A stretch of 64,000 nucleotides of DNA, from the NCBI RefSeq assembly GCF_046773475.1, contig NZ_CP177239.1, positions 2,542,001-2,606,000 of the forward strand, given 5' to 3'. The DNA comes from Nitratireductor aquimarinus. GTDB taxonomy: Bacteria; Pseudomonadota; Alphaproteobacteria; Rhizobiales; Rhizobiaceae. Each line of letters begins with the position of its first letter. The stretch's first letter is position 1. A program made the translations under genes and the position numbers. Under the pieces are notes generated by a model that was given only the letters and a program-made list of their open reading frames with translations, made no database searches and had not been told where the DNA came from. Positions 1-8,147 of this stretch are shown piece after piece.

Positions 1-52
1 AGGAACCGCGACGCAACCGCGAATGGCGTTTGCGCGAAAGAACGGCTCCCAC

Positions 53-82
53 ACAAAAAGACACCCGCCGGATAGGCGGGTG
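53..82 (-). terminator. Rho-independent terminator of the fahA/ABC operon
   Basis: Perfect 8-bp stem CACCCGCC/GGCGGGTG (62-69 and 75-82) with loop GGATA. Read on the minus strand it is followed by a T-rich run (54-60). It lies about 135 bp downstream of the permease stop, so it fits as the end of the minus-strand operon. Confidence 0.8.
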
Positions 83-121
83 CAAGTTGGGAAACACAAC
101 AATGTTGTGGGGAGAAATTTC

Positions 122-166
122 GAGGATCGGACCGAAAAGCGGAAACCGGTTTTCGGTCCGATGCTC
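122..166. repeat. Dispersed palindromic repeat, copy 1
   Basis: Perfect 13-bp arms (126-138 and 150-162, outer bases ATCGGACCG) enclose an inner CGG/CCG stem. A diverged copy in the opposite orientation lies at 48627-48670. Both copies sit just beyond the 3' end of a minus-strand gene, so they may act as mRNA 3' hairpins. Short palindromic families of this kind are common in Hyphomicrobiales; the family name cannot be fixed here. Confidence 0.75.
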
Positions 167-216
167 TATCAAGTGTTTCGATCGTCCTTTGTGCATCCGA
201 ACGAACGCGCGGCGAT

Positions 217-1050
217 CTAACGCCTCCAGCGCACGAAATAGCGCTCGAGCAGTGTCACGAAACCGAACACCGAGAGACCCATCAGGCTGAGCAGAAGGAT
301 CTGCGCGAAAACACGGCCAACGCGCAGCTGACTTGCCGCGACACGGACCAGCTCGCCCAGGCCCTCGCCGCCGCCCATATACTCGCCGACGACAACGCCG
401 ATCACGCTCCACACTGCCGCCAGCTTGAGACCGGCGAAGATGTAGGGCGTCGCATAGGGCATCTGCAGCTTGATGAGCGTCTGCCAGCGGTTCGCCTCAA
501 GAGATTTGAACAGCATCGACATGTTGCTGTCGGTTGCCGCCAGGCCCGCCGCCGTGTTGATCGTCACGGGGAAGAACGAGATGAACGCGGCCATCATGAT
601 CTTCGACTCGATGCCGAAGCCGAACCACGCCACGAACAGCGGCGCGAAGGCCACCTTCGGCATCGTGTTGATCGCCACCACATAGGGCATGATAGCCTTG
701 CGCCCCAGCGTGGTCGCGCCAATGATCATGCCGAGCGTGAGGCCGATGGCCGAAGCCAGCAGAAAGCCGAAGACAACCTCGACCAGCGTGATCCATGTGG
801 CATGGGCCACATAACCGCCGGTGAACAGATTGTTGAGCGTGAAGATGAGGTCCTGCAGAACCTGATAGGGCCCCGGCAGAACCAGCTGCGAGATGCCGCT
901 ATAGGTGACGGCCATGTGCCACACCGTGACAACGGCCGCACCGAACAGCAGCACGAGCAGCCATTGCGGCGTGCGCTCGATCAGCGTCTTGCGTTCATTT
1001 TCGGCAAGCGCGATCAGCACCTCGGGATCGACAGTTTCCTTGTCAGTCAT
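217..1050 (-). CDS. NitT/TauT/SsuC-type ABC transporter permease
   Basis: Inner-membrane permease of 277 aa from the BPD_transp_1 family used by nitrate, taurine, sulfonate and aromatic-compound importers. About six hydrophobic segments are visible, and the cytoplasmic EAA-like loop lies near residues 185-205 (ANRWQTLIKLQMPYATPYI). The start MTDKETV is chosen because GGAGAGGGG precedes it at good spacing; an upstream in-frame start lacks such a site and would lie deeper in the ATPase gene. It overlaps the ATPase gene by 8 bp, so the two are translationally coupled. The substrate cannot be read from the sequence. Confidence 0.9.
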   Translation of the reverse strand: MTDKETVDPEVLIALAENERKTLIERTPQWLLVLLFGAAVVTVWHMAVTYSGISQLVLPGPYQVLQDLIFTLNNLFTGGYVAHATWITLVEVVFGFLLASAIGLTLGMIIGATTLGRKAIMPYVVAINTMPKVAFAPLFVAWFGFGIESKIMMAAFISFFPVTINTAAGLAATDSNMSMLFKSLEANRWQTLIKLQMPYATPYIFAGLKLAAVWSVIGVVVGEYMGGGEGLGELVRVAASQLRVGRVFAQILLLSLMGLSVFGFVTLLERYFVRWRR

Positions 1051-1861
1051 GGCTGGCCCCCTCTCCGCTTCCGAACAACAGGTCGTGAATTTCGCGGACA
1101 TATTCGTTGAAGCGGTTGCCGGTAATCATGTCGGGCGTACGCGGACGCGGCAGATCGATGTCGATGCGCTTGACGATCCGGCCCGGTCGCGGCGACATCA
1201 CGAAGACGGAATCCGCCAGGAAGATCGCTTCCTGGATAGAGTGCGTAACGATGATGGCCGTGGCTTCGCGCGAACGACAGATCCGCTCGAACTCCACATT
1301 CATCTGCTCGCGCGTGAATTCATCCAGCGCGCCAAACGGTTCGTCCAGGAGCAGGATCTCCGGCTGGGTCACCAGCATCCGGCAAATGGCCGCGCGCTGC
1401 GCCATGCCGCCGGAAAGCTCTGCCGGCACTGCATTGGCAAACTCGGCAAGTCCCGCCATCTCGAGAAGTTGCGTTGCGCGTTCGCGCGCAGCATTCGCGG
1501 CATTCCGCCCCTCGCGGATTTCGATGGGCAGCAGCACGTTTTCCATCACGCTGCGCCACGGCAGAAGCGTGGGCTGCTGGAACATGATGCCGATATGCTC
1601 ATTCGGCCCGGTCAGAGCCTCGCCTCTGAGCGTGATTTCTCCGCCCGTCGGCGGGATCAGGCCGGCAATCATCTTCAGAACAGTCGACTTGCCACACCCA
1701 CTCGCACCGACGAGAGAGGCCATTTGGCCCCTCTCCAGCTCAAACGACACATCCTTGGCGGCATGGATGATGTCGGCTTGGCCTGATCGTGCGCGGCGGT
1801 AATGCTTGTTTACATTATCAAGACGAAGGATCGCGTCCCCGTCCGACCGCACATCATGCAT
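1043..1861 (-). CDS. NitT/TauT-type ABC transporter ATP-binding protein
   Basis: Cytoplasmic ATPase of the importer, 272 aa. Walker A GASGCGKST is at residues 52-60, the signature LSGGMAQR and Walker B LLLDEPFGALD follow, and the H-loop region reads IVTHSIQEA. The ATG start shares one base with the TGA stop of the binding-protein gene (TGATG); a GTG one codon earlier is possible but less likely. It pairs with the permease immediately downstream and with the periplasmic binding protein upstream. Confidence 0.93.
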   Translation of the reverse strand: MHDVRSDGDAILRLDNVNKHYRRARSGQADIIHAAKDVSFELERGQMASLVGASGCGKSTVLKMIAGLIPPTGGEITLRGEALTGPNEHIGIMFQQPTLLPWRSVMENVLLPIEIREGRNAANAARERATQLLEMAGLAEFANAVPAELSGGMAQRAAICRMLVTQPEILLLDEPFGALDEFTREQMNVEFERICRSREATAIIVTHSIQEAIFLADSVFVMSPRPGRIVKRIDIDLPRPRTPDMITGNRFNEYVREIHDLLFGSGEGASHD

Positions 1862-2889
1862 CACTTGGCCTCCAGGTTTTCGACGAACTCATTGGTGTAG
1901 ACGACCGACAGATCCTCGATCGCTGCATCAAGTTCGCCCGTGTCGAGCAGGCTCTTGTGCCATGCATTCCAGCCGCTCTCCGGCAGGTAGCCGAGCGTGT
2001 TGTCACCGATGGGCGCATACTGCTGGTTCACGGTCTCGAGAAGAGCACGCGCATATTCACGGCGTTCCACTTCCTGCGGATTGTAGGTCTCGCCGTCTTC
2101 GAGAACGCCTTCCGGGTTCTCCATGCCCCATTTGGTTGCCTTGTGGATCGCCTTAGCGAAGCCGGCCACCATCTCCGGGTTGTCACGGTAGATCTCACCG
2201 CGAACAGCCAGACCGTTGCCGAACAGGTCGAGGCCCTCAGGCGTGAGGTCGATCACGTCCACGCCGCGGTCCTTGAGCACCGCGATACCGGTGAAGGATG
2301 CTGCAAAAGCGTGGATCGTGTCACGATCGAACGCCGTCACGGCCATGCCTTCCTGACCGATGGTCACGAACTTGTATTCGTCCGGCTCGACACCAACGGA
2401 TGCAAGCGCGCTGCGGGCGAACGAAACCTCGGCGCCGTCGGCGGTGGACACGCCGATCTGCGTGCCACGCAGGCCTTCTGCGCTTTCGATGCCGTCATTG
2501 CGGTCACCGGCAAGCACGAACAGGCCGCGCGAGAACAGGTTGTAGAAGAATTTCACGTCAGCGCCGCGCGCAACGGCGTTCAGCACCGGGCCCGGTCCAG
2601 GTGCGCCGAATTCAGCGCGGCCAGCTTCCATGGCCTGAAGAACGGCACCCGATCCGTCCAGGCTCTTGATCGTGACCTCGAGGCCTTCTTCCTCGAAGAA
2701 ACCGCGCTGCTGCGCAACGATCATCGGATACCAGGCCATCGCGGAAGAGCCCGGCAGAACCACCGTGACCTGCTTCAGCTCCTGGGCCATGGCGACCCCG
2801 CCGGTGATTGCGAGCGCGGCAGCCGCCACGCCCATGTGGCGCATCCAGCGCGATGCCTTCTGTGCCATTGTCTTGCAGTCGTTAAACAT
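1861..2889 (-). CDS. ABC transporter substrate-binding protein (NMT1/SsuA family)
   Basis: Periplasmic binding protein of 342 aa. A basic N-terminus and hydrophobic stretch ending AITGGVAMAQ look like a Sec signal peptide cleaved after about residue 34. The mature part begins ELKQVTVVLPG and contains the SMAWYPMIVAQQRGFFEEEGLEV pattern typical of NitT/TauT binding proteins, here split over residues 45-70. The start MFNDCKTM is chosen for AGGGAGGA just upstream. The gene is 19 bp downstream of fahA and coupled to the ATPase, so fumarylacetoacetase and importer are probably one transcript. The ligand is unknown; an aromatic acid is a guess from the neighbour. Confidence 0.88.
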   Translation of the reverse strand: MFNDCKTMAQKASRWMRHMGVAAAALAITGGVAMAQELKQVTVVLPGSSAMAWYPMIVAQQRGFFEEEGLEVTIKSLDGSGAVLQAMEAGRAEFGAPGPGPVLNAVARGADVKFFYNLFSRGLFVLAGDRNDGIESAEGLRGTQIGVSTADGAEVSFARSALASVGVEPDEYKFVTIGQEGMAVTAFDRDTIHAFAASFTGIAVLKDRGVDVIDLTPEGLDLFGNGLAVRGEIYRDNPEMVAGFAKAIHKATKWGMENPEGVLEDGETYNPQEVERREYARALLETVNQQYAPIGDNTLGYLPESGWNAWHKSLLDTGELDAAIEDLSVVYTNEFVENLEAK

Positions 2890-2908
2890 TCGGTCCTCCC
2901 TGTTTTGC

Positions 2909-4234
2909 CTACGACCAGTCAGATGCCGGGAGCACGGCTCCACGGCACTCGCCAAAGCCAATTGCCCGGAAACCCTCCCGTTCGCATCGGCCTTCGAGTA
3001 CGATTTCATCTCCGTCCTGCAGAAAGCTGCGGCTCTCTCCATTGCCCAGATCCACCGGCTCCGCGCCGCGGCGCGTCAGCTCGAGCATGCAACCCTGCGA
3101 CCCCGGCTTTTCGCCGGAGATCGTGCCGCTGGCGATCATGTCGCCCGGCATCATCGGGCAGCCATTGGACATGTGGTGCGTGATCATCTGTCCGAAGGTC
3201 CAGTAGAGCCCCTCCGCATTGGCGCGCGTCACGGTGAGCGGTTGATCGCCGCGCTCCCGCATCGCCGCGCTCTCAAGACGCACCGTCAGATCGATGTTCA
3301 GAGCGCCGCCCTCGGCCTCGTCCTGATCGGCGAGGTAGTCGAGCAGCGCCGGATCGTCCGCCAGCCTCTCGCGCGCCGCCACCCGGAAAGGAGCCAGCGC
3401 TTCCATCGTCACAACCCAGGGCGAGATGGTCGTTAAAAAGCTCTTGGAAAGGAACGGACCAAGCGGCTGGTATTCCCACGCCTGAATGTCGCGCGCGCTC
3501 CAGTCATTGACGAGGCACACGCCAAACAGCCGTTCCCGCGCTTCCGGCAGACGGTGCACGCCGCTGTCGTTTCTGCCGCCGCCGATGAACGCGCCCAGTT
3601 CCAGCTCGTAATCGAGCATGCGGCTCGGCGCGAAAACGATGTCGCCATCCACCCGGATCTGGCCATTGGGACGACGCACCTCTGCACCCGACACACCAAT
3701 GGAGGACGCGCGCCCGTGATAGCCAACCGGCAGGCTCTTGAAGTTCGGAAGCAGCGGATTGTCCGGCCGGAACAGCTTGCCGACATTGGTGGCGTGCTCG
3801 ACCGAGCAGTAGAAATCCGTGTAGTCGCCGATCCTGGCCGGCACGCGCATCTGCAGGGTTTCAACCGGCAGAAGGAAACCCTCAATGCTCGACTGCATCT
3901 CGGAGCCGGCGCGCAGGGCGCGGTGCAGCCAAAGACGCAGCGCACGCCATTCCGCCGGCGAGCGCGCCATCAGCGCGTTCAGATCGTCACGACACAAAAT
4001 GCCGCGCGCATCCGCGCCGAAGATTTCATCGAGAAGCCCGGCTGCCGCGCAGGCCGACAGATTGAGCGCCTGGTCGCCAATGGCAACGACAATCATCGCT
4101 TCTGCATCATTGCCTGCCGTGGCGACGCCATAGGGCAGGTTTTGCAGGCCGAACGCCGAGGTCTCCAGATTGGCGCTGGGAACCCAGCTTTCCGCGTTGG
4201 GATCATGCGTTTCGTCGAGCGTCCAGATTGTCAT
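2909..4234 (-). CDS. fahA: Fumarylacetoacetase
   Basis: Hydrolyses 4-fumarylacetoacetate to fumarate and acetoacetate, the last step of tyrosine/homogentisate breakdown (EC 3.7.1.2). The 441 aa match the family's usual 420-440. Visible family signatures include the N-terminal SH3-like domain, NDWSARDIQAWEYQPLGPF, the SFLTTISPWVV motif and the C-terminal GTISGEKPGSQGCMLEL segment. It is the first gene of a minus-strand operon followed by a NitT/TauT ABC importer. No homogentisate dioxygenase or maleylacetoacetate isomerase lies in the window, which is odd for this pathway. A GntR/FCD gene is divergently placed. Confidence 0.93.
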   Translation of the reverse strand: MTIWTLDETHDPNAESWVPSANLETSAFGLQNLPYGVATAGNDAEAMIVVAIGDQALNLSACAAAGLLDEIFGADARGILCRDDLNALMARSPAEWRALRLWLHRALRAGSEMQSSIEGFLLPVETLQMRVPARIGDYTDFYCSVEHATNVGKLFRPDNPLLPNFKSLPVGYHGRASSIGVSGAEVRRPNGQIRVDGDIVFAPSRMLDYELELGAFIGGGRNDSGVHRLPEARERLFGVCLVNDWSARDIQAWEYQPLGPFLSKSFLTTISPWVVTMEALAPFRVAARERLADDPALLDYLADQDEAEGGALNIDLTVRLESAAMRERGDQPLTVTRANAEGLYWTFGQMITHHMSNGCPMMPGDMIASGTISGEKPGSQGCMLELTRRGAEPVDLGNGESRSFLQDGDEIVLEGRCEREGFRAIGFGECRGAVLPASDWS

Positions 4235-4264
4235 TGATTGTTATGCCGATGATTGGTTACAAAG

Positions 4265-4276
4265 TTTGCATACAAA
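4265..4276. promoter_or_regulatory. Candidate GntR/FCD operator between fahA and the GntR gene
   Basis: TTTGCATACAAA is a near palindrome (TTTG-N-AT-N-CAAA, 10 of 12 symmetric) 31 bp upstream of the fahA start. A second ATGCAAA word at 4306-4312 makes a wider inverted repeat with TTTGCAT. FCD-type GntR proteins often bind TNGTNNNACNA-like sites. The assignment to the adjacent regulator is inference. Confidence 0.4.
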
Positions 4277-4430
4277 AAAGCATCCAAAAACGAATACGTC
4301 AAGGGATGCAAACAAAGGTTTGAATGGAGCACGCTTTATGGAATATTGGTTGTGCTTCGGCGGTTCGGGCTCCTCAGGTTGATCAGGGAGCGATTTGAGC
4401 CACATGAATATCCTCAGGGAGCAGCATCAA

Positions 4431-5252
4431 ATGAATGGAGCCTGGGTCATCGAAGGGCCTTTGCCGCGCGAGCGCATGATGCCGTCCGGTCAGACCGCAC
4501 CTTCCTGGCTGCGCAAGCTTGAGGAGCGCGTCATTGCCGGCGATGATTTCTGGCAGATCGCCGGCGCGCTGCGTCAGGGCGAGGCTCAGCAGGCGGATAC
4601 CGAAAAGGGTGGCGCCCAGGCCGTCCCCTTTGTCGAGCTCGTCTATGAGATGCTTCGCATCGCCATCCGCACCGGCGCGCTGTCCACCGGCACACCGTTG
4701 ATCGAAGCGGAGATCGGCGAAGCGCTCGCCGTCAGCCGCACCCCGGTGCGCGAGGCGATGCAGCGCCTTTCCGCCGACGGGCTCCTCTCGCGCCGCAAGC
4801 GCGGCTGGGAAGTCCGCAAGCTGGACCTCGTTCAGATTCGCGAATCCTATGAAGTGCGCATGGCGCTCGAAGGTTTCGCCACGGCGCAGGCCGCCATTCG
4901 CGCAAGCGATGAAGAGATCGCCTCAATCGTGGCTTCAACGCGGGCGCGGTCCGAACTCGGCTTCGAAGACATATCGGATCGCCTGACCTCGAACCGCGAA
5001 CTCCACGGGCTGATCTTTGCCGCCTCGGGCAATGAACGCCTGGTCGATTCGATCAGGAAGAACATGCAGTATTACTTCGCACATCGTTTTGCACAGTTCG
5101 TCTCACGCGAAGAAGCCGCTCTCTTTCAGAAGCAGCACGAACTGATTGCCGATGCGATTGCCGCGCGCGACCCGCGCGAGGCGGAGCTGCTTGCCCGGCA
5201 GCACGTGAAGTCAACCTATCTCGCCTTCGAGAAGTTCTACAAACTGCTCTAG
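4431..5252 (+). CDS. GntR family transcriptional regulator with FCD domain
   Basis: DNA-binding regulator of 273 aa. The winged helix lies around residues 55-120, with the recognition region EALAVSRTPVREAMQRL, followed by an all-helical FCD ligand-binding domain to the C-terminus. An unusual 45-residue leader precedes the winged helix. The ATG at 4431 is preferred because AGGGAG lies 8-9 bases upstream; starts at 4395 (TTG) or 4404 (ATG) are possible. It is divergent from the fahA/ABC operon, which it probably controls in response to a pathway metabolite (inference). Confidence 0.85.
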   Translation: MNGAWVIEGPLPRERMMPSGQTAPSWLRKLEERVIAGDDFWQIAGALRQGEAQQADTEKGGAQAVPFVELVYEMLRIAIRTGALSTGTPLIEAEIGEALAVSRTPVREAMQRLSADGLLSRRKRGWEVRKLDLVQIRESYEVRMALEGFATAQAAIRASDEEIASIVASTRARSELGFEDISDRLTSNRELHGLIFAASGNERLVDSIRKNMQYYFAHRFAQFVSREEAALFQKQHELIADAIAARDPREAELLARQHVKSTYLAFEKFYKLL

Positions 5253-5282
5253 GATCAGGGCTCTAGCAACCGGAAGTCGCCT

Positions 5283-5705
5283 TCAGCCCCCGGCGAAATT
5301 CACACCGCCGGGCTGCGGGGCGAAGCGGATGAGCCGACTGTCCGTAACGCCGGCCTGACGATGCGGCAGCGCTTCATGGTAGGCCGGGTCGCGCATCATC
5401 TGCGCAAACGCGCCGACCGATGGATATTCGGCAATGAAGCAGATGTCCCACGCCTCTGCCTGCGGGCCGATCAGCATCAGCTCGAAACCGCCCCGCCAGA
5501 CGATGCGCCCGCCCAGCCGTTCCAGAACGGGCGCGCTGATCCGGCTGTATTCCGCATAGGCGTCCCGACCGCTTGCCACCCGGCCATCCGGATAATCCGC
5601 CCGCTCACGCAGCTTGATGAGATTGAGCATCTGGACCGGCCCCGGCCGTGCATCCGCCCGAAACGCCTCCCAGATCTCCTTGGTAAAACCGGTGTAACGC
5701 GTCAT
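5283..5705 (-). CDS. DUF1330 family protein
   Basis: A 140-aa protein of the DUF1330 (ferredoxin-like, dimeric alpha/beta barrel) family; features are the MLNLIKLRERADYPDGR start and the AEYPSVGAFAQMMRDPAY segment. The biochemical role of this family is unknown. The start MTRYTGF has an AAGG ribosome-binding site upstream. It lies 5 bp downstream of the enoyl-CoA hydratase gene and is surely co-transcribed, which suggests a part in the same acyl-CoA pathway (inference). Confidence 0.8.
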   Translation of the reverse strand: MTRYTGFTKEIWEAFRADARPGPVQMLNLIKLRERADYPDGRVASGRDAYAEYSRISAPVLERLGGRIVWRGGFELMLIGPQAEAWDICFIAEYPSVGAFAQMMRDPAYHEALPHRQAGVTDSRLIRFAPQPGGVNFAGG

Positions 5706-5710
5706 CTGCT

Positions 5711-6502
5711 TCACCTTCCCTGATAGACGGGCGTACGCCGTTCGATCCATGCGTCGAGCCCTTCATGCACATCTGCCGTCGCGCACATGCGGGCAAACTG
5801 TTCGCGCTCGATCAGAAGCCCCTCTTCAATCGTCGTGTTTATGCCCCGCGTCACGGCCGAGATGATCCGGGCGGCCGCCAGTGGCGAATGCTGCAGGATG
5901 CGCTCCGCCAGCTCAAACGCCGCAGGAAGCAGATCTTCCGCAGGCACCACCCTGTTCACCAGCCCCAGTTCATGGGCGCGCTGCGGCCCGAACGTATCTC
6001 CCGTCAGAAGAAGTTCCAGCGCGCGCTTTCGCCCCGCCAGTCGCGACAGGCGCTGCGTGCCGCCAAATGTCGGCGGAATGCCAATATTGATCTCCGGTTT
6101 CGCGAAAATCGCCTGCTCGGAGGCAACCGCCAGATGCACCGCTTCGGTGATCTCGCAGCCGCCTCCGAAGGCGATGCCATTGACCGCCGCGATCACCGGC
6201 TTGGGAAACGCCTCGAAGCGCGCCGTCATCTGCTGGCCGCGACGACAGAAGGCGCGCACCGCTTCTTCTGCGCCCTGCCTTATGCTCTCGGCGAATTCAT
6301 GAATGTCTCCGCCAGCCGAAAACGCCCGATCCCCCGCCCCTGTCACCACCACGGCGCCGATTGCCTCATCCGCCTCAATCTCATCGAGCAGCGACAGCAG
6401 CCGATCATTGGTCGCGTAATTCAGAGCGTTCAGTTTCGACGGGCGGTTCAGCGTCAGAAGCGCGATACGCCCCTTCCTTTCGCAAAGCACGGTGTTCTGC
6501 AT
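5711..6502 (-). CDS. Enoyl-CoA hydratase/isomerase family protein
   Basis: Crotonase-fold enzyme, 263 aa. The oxyanion-hole segment FSAGGDIHEF and the NGIAFGGGCEITEA loop are present, and both acidic residues expected of a hydratase are there (Glu in GGGCE and Glu in PEINIGIPP). It is therefore likely to add water across a trans-2-enoyl-CoA. It heads a two-gene minus-strand operon with the DUF1330 gene and is divergent from a TetR gene. The acyl chain specificity cannot be read. Confidence 0.88.
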   Translation of the reverse strand: MQNTVLCERKGRIALLTLNRPSKLNALNYATNDRLLSLLDEIEADEAIGAVVVTGAGDRAFSAGGDIHEFAESIRQGAEEAVRAFCRRGQQMTARFEAFPKPVIAAVNGIAFGGGCEITEAVHLAVASEQAIFAKPEINIGIPPTFGGTQRLSRLAGRKRALELLLTGDTFGPQRAHELGLVNRVVPAEDLLPAAFELAERILQHSPLAAARIISAVTRGINTTIEEGLLIEREQFARMCATADVHEGLDAWIERRTPVYQGR

Positions 6503-6560
6503 TTTCCTGCCTCTCCAGTTGAATTGACAGAAAGGCTAGGACCGGGCACGCTGTATGGAA

Positions 6561-6574
6561 ACTCACTGGTTAGT
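6561..6574. promoter_or_regulatory. Candidate TetR operator
   Basis: ACTCACTGGTTAGT is an imperfect palindrome with 10 of 14 symmetric positions (ACT-N-AC-NN-GT-N-AGT). It lies in the 92-bp region between the divergent hydratase and TetR genes, where an autoregulatory operator is expected. Confidence 0.45.
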
Positions 6575-6594
6575 ATACATGGTTGCGGCATCCG

Positions 6595-7197
6595 ATGAAC
6601 ACGAAACAGCACAAGCCCAAACCGGCCCGCGAACGGGTCGTCGATGCAGCAAGCAAGCTGTTCTATCGGGAAGGGATTCGCGCCGTCAGCGTCGATGCCG
6701 TTGCAGAGGAAGCGGGCGTAACCAAGAAGACCTTCTACTATCATTTCAGAAGCAAGGATGACCTCGTCGCCGAGTATCTCAGTTCCCGCGACCAGCCAAA
6801 TCTCGATCTGTTCGAAAGCTGGTTCAGGAGTGCTGAAGGCGATGTGGCGGACCGGGTTGAGGCGATTTTCACGGGCGTCGCCCGATCCGCGCGCCATCCC
6901 GCATGGCGCGGCTGCGGCTTCCTGCGCACCGCAGCCGAGCTGGCCAATCTGCCGGGACATCCAGCCATGGTGATCGGCGCGAGCCACAAGAAGAAATTCG
7001 AGAACTGGCTTTCAGGCGAACTCACCGAAAGCGGGATCGACAATCCTGCGGCGATCGCCCGCCAGATTGTGGTTCTGCTCGACGGCGTATTCTCAACGCT
7101 TCTGGTGCACCGCGACGCAGACTATGCAGAATCCGCCGGACAGGCCGCCAGAACGCTGATCCATTCGTCATACCCGACACAGAGCACGGCAGCCTGA
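6595..7197 (+). CDS. TetR/AcrR family transcriptional regulator
   Basis: Regulator of 200 aa. The N-terminal helix-turn-helix is clear: ARERVVDAASKLFYREG followed by AVAEEAGVTKKTFYYHFRSKDDLV (residues about 12-55). The C-terminal ligand-binding domain carries the HPAWRGCGFLRTAAELA segment seen in the TetR_C_33/YxaF-like group. ATG at 6595 is chosen, though no strong ribosome-binding site precedes it; TTG at 6583 is the alternative. It is divergent from and probably represses the hydratase/DUF1330 operon. Confidence 0.85.
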   Translation: MNTKQHKPKPARERVVDAASKLFYREGIRAVSVDAVAEEAGVTKKTFYYHFRSKDDLVAEYLSSRDQPNLDLFESWFRSAEGDVADRVEAIFTGVARSARHPAWRGCGFLRTAAELANLPGHPAMVIGASHKKKFENWLSGELTESGIDNPAAIARQIVVLLDGVFSTLLVHRDADYAESAGQAARTLIHSSYPTQSTAA

Positions 7198-7250
7198 CCG
7201 AGGCCTCCCCCGCACAACGGGCTTTGGAAAACCCATGCCTTCTGAACGTG

Positions 7251-7706
7251 TCAAAGCACGGTGCCGGGCTGCCCCCGCTCGGCACATGCGCCGGCGACTG
7301 CCTCGAACGGCAGCAGGATCGATCCGAAACGGCTTGGAAACGCCCGCGCCGCCTCGAACATGGCGAGATCCCGCCAGGGTTCAGGAAAAGTGACCGCTTC
7401 TCCCGCCAGAAGGCGGCGCAGCAGACCGGCAATCTCGCCGACGCCGGCGCAGGTCTCTCCAGTGGCATGGCGCACGACGATGGCGGTAGACGCCATGCCG
7501 AGTGTGCAGGCGCGCGTGCGCCATCCAAGCGCGCCAATCGCATCGCCCCGCCACTGCACATCAAGCGTTACCGTGCTGCCGCAGGTGCGGCTCGTCCGGG
7601 TGATTGAGGCATCCGCCGGGACAAGCCGCCTGTCATTGCGAACCCCGGCGGCCAGATCCCGCAGGCCGCGCTGATAGAGCGCGGCCAGGTCCGCATCGGC
7701 GCTCAT
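7251..7706 (-). CDS. Degenerate IscU/SufU-like iron-sulfur scaffold protein
   Basis: A 151-aa protein with the NifU_N/SufU-like fold. Cys42 (SRTCGST) and Cys67 (RACTLGMAS) match the first two cluster or sulfur-binding cysteines. The Asp that normally follows CG is Ser44, and the third cysteine position (PSRFGSILLPF) is Ser129. It may thus carry persulfide sulfur or be a non-canonical scaffold rather than a true Fe-S scaffold (inference). It overlaps the DUF1641 gene by 4 bp and is the third gene of the flavoprotein operon. Confidence 0.75.
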   Translation of the reverse strand: MSADADLAALYQRGLRDLAAGVRNDRRLVPADASITRTSRTCGSTVTLDVQWRGDAIGALGWRTRACTLGMASTAIVVRHATGETCAGVGEIAGLLRRLLAGEAVTFPEPWRDLAMFEAARAFPSRFGSILLPFEAVAGACAERGQPGTVL

Positions 7707-8125
7707 TCGACGCCGTCATCCTTCATCTGCCGGCCGAGAACCGACAGAAAGGTCAGCGCAAAATAAAGCCCGCGCCGCACATCCTCATTGCCGGCCACGC
7801 GCAGCAGGCCGAGAAGGGATGGCACCTGGGCCTGTGCGGTCTGCGTCGCGGCATAGCGCGCGGCATTGCCGACGTTCCACGCAGCGCCCACGCTTTCCTC
7901 ATAGGCCTTCATCAGTTTCTGCACCATCGCGTCGTCGAACATGTCGACGCCGTCGGATGCAAGCGATGCGAGATCGACCAGATTGTGAAGACGGCGGCCC
8001 TGCAGGAGCGGTGCAAGCTTCTCGAGAAGCTCCACGAGCCCGCGCTCGGTGGCTTCATCCATTGCGGCGAGCGCTTTCGGTGCTCCGGCAGCGGCTTCGG
8101 GCGTGTCCATGACTGTATCGTTCAT
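7703..8125 (-). CDS. DUF1641 domain protein
   Basis: A 140-aa, mostly helical soluble protein. The conserved DUF1641 core is residues about 55-125 (HNLVDLASLASDGVDMFDDA, then VPSLLGLLRVAGNEDVRRGL). The family has no settled function but is repeatedly found beside sulfide:quinone oxidoreductase-like flavoproteins and formate dehydrogenases, as here. The start MNDTVMD has a strong GGAGG site. It lies 22 bp after the flavoprotein gene. Confidence 0.85.
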   Translation of the reverse strand: MNDTVMDTPEAAAGAPKALAAMDEATERGLVELLEKLAPLLQGRRLHNLVDLASLASDGVDMFDDAMVQKLMKAYEESVGAAWNVGNAARYAATQTAQAQVPSLLGLLRVAGNEDVRRGLYFALTFLSVLGRQMKDDGVE

Positions 8126-8147
8126 TGTTTTCCTCCGGATGCCGTTG

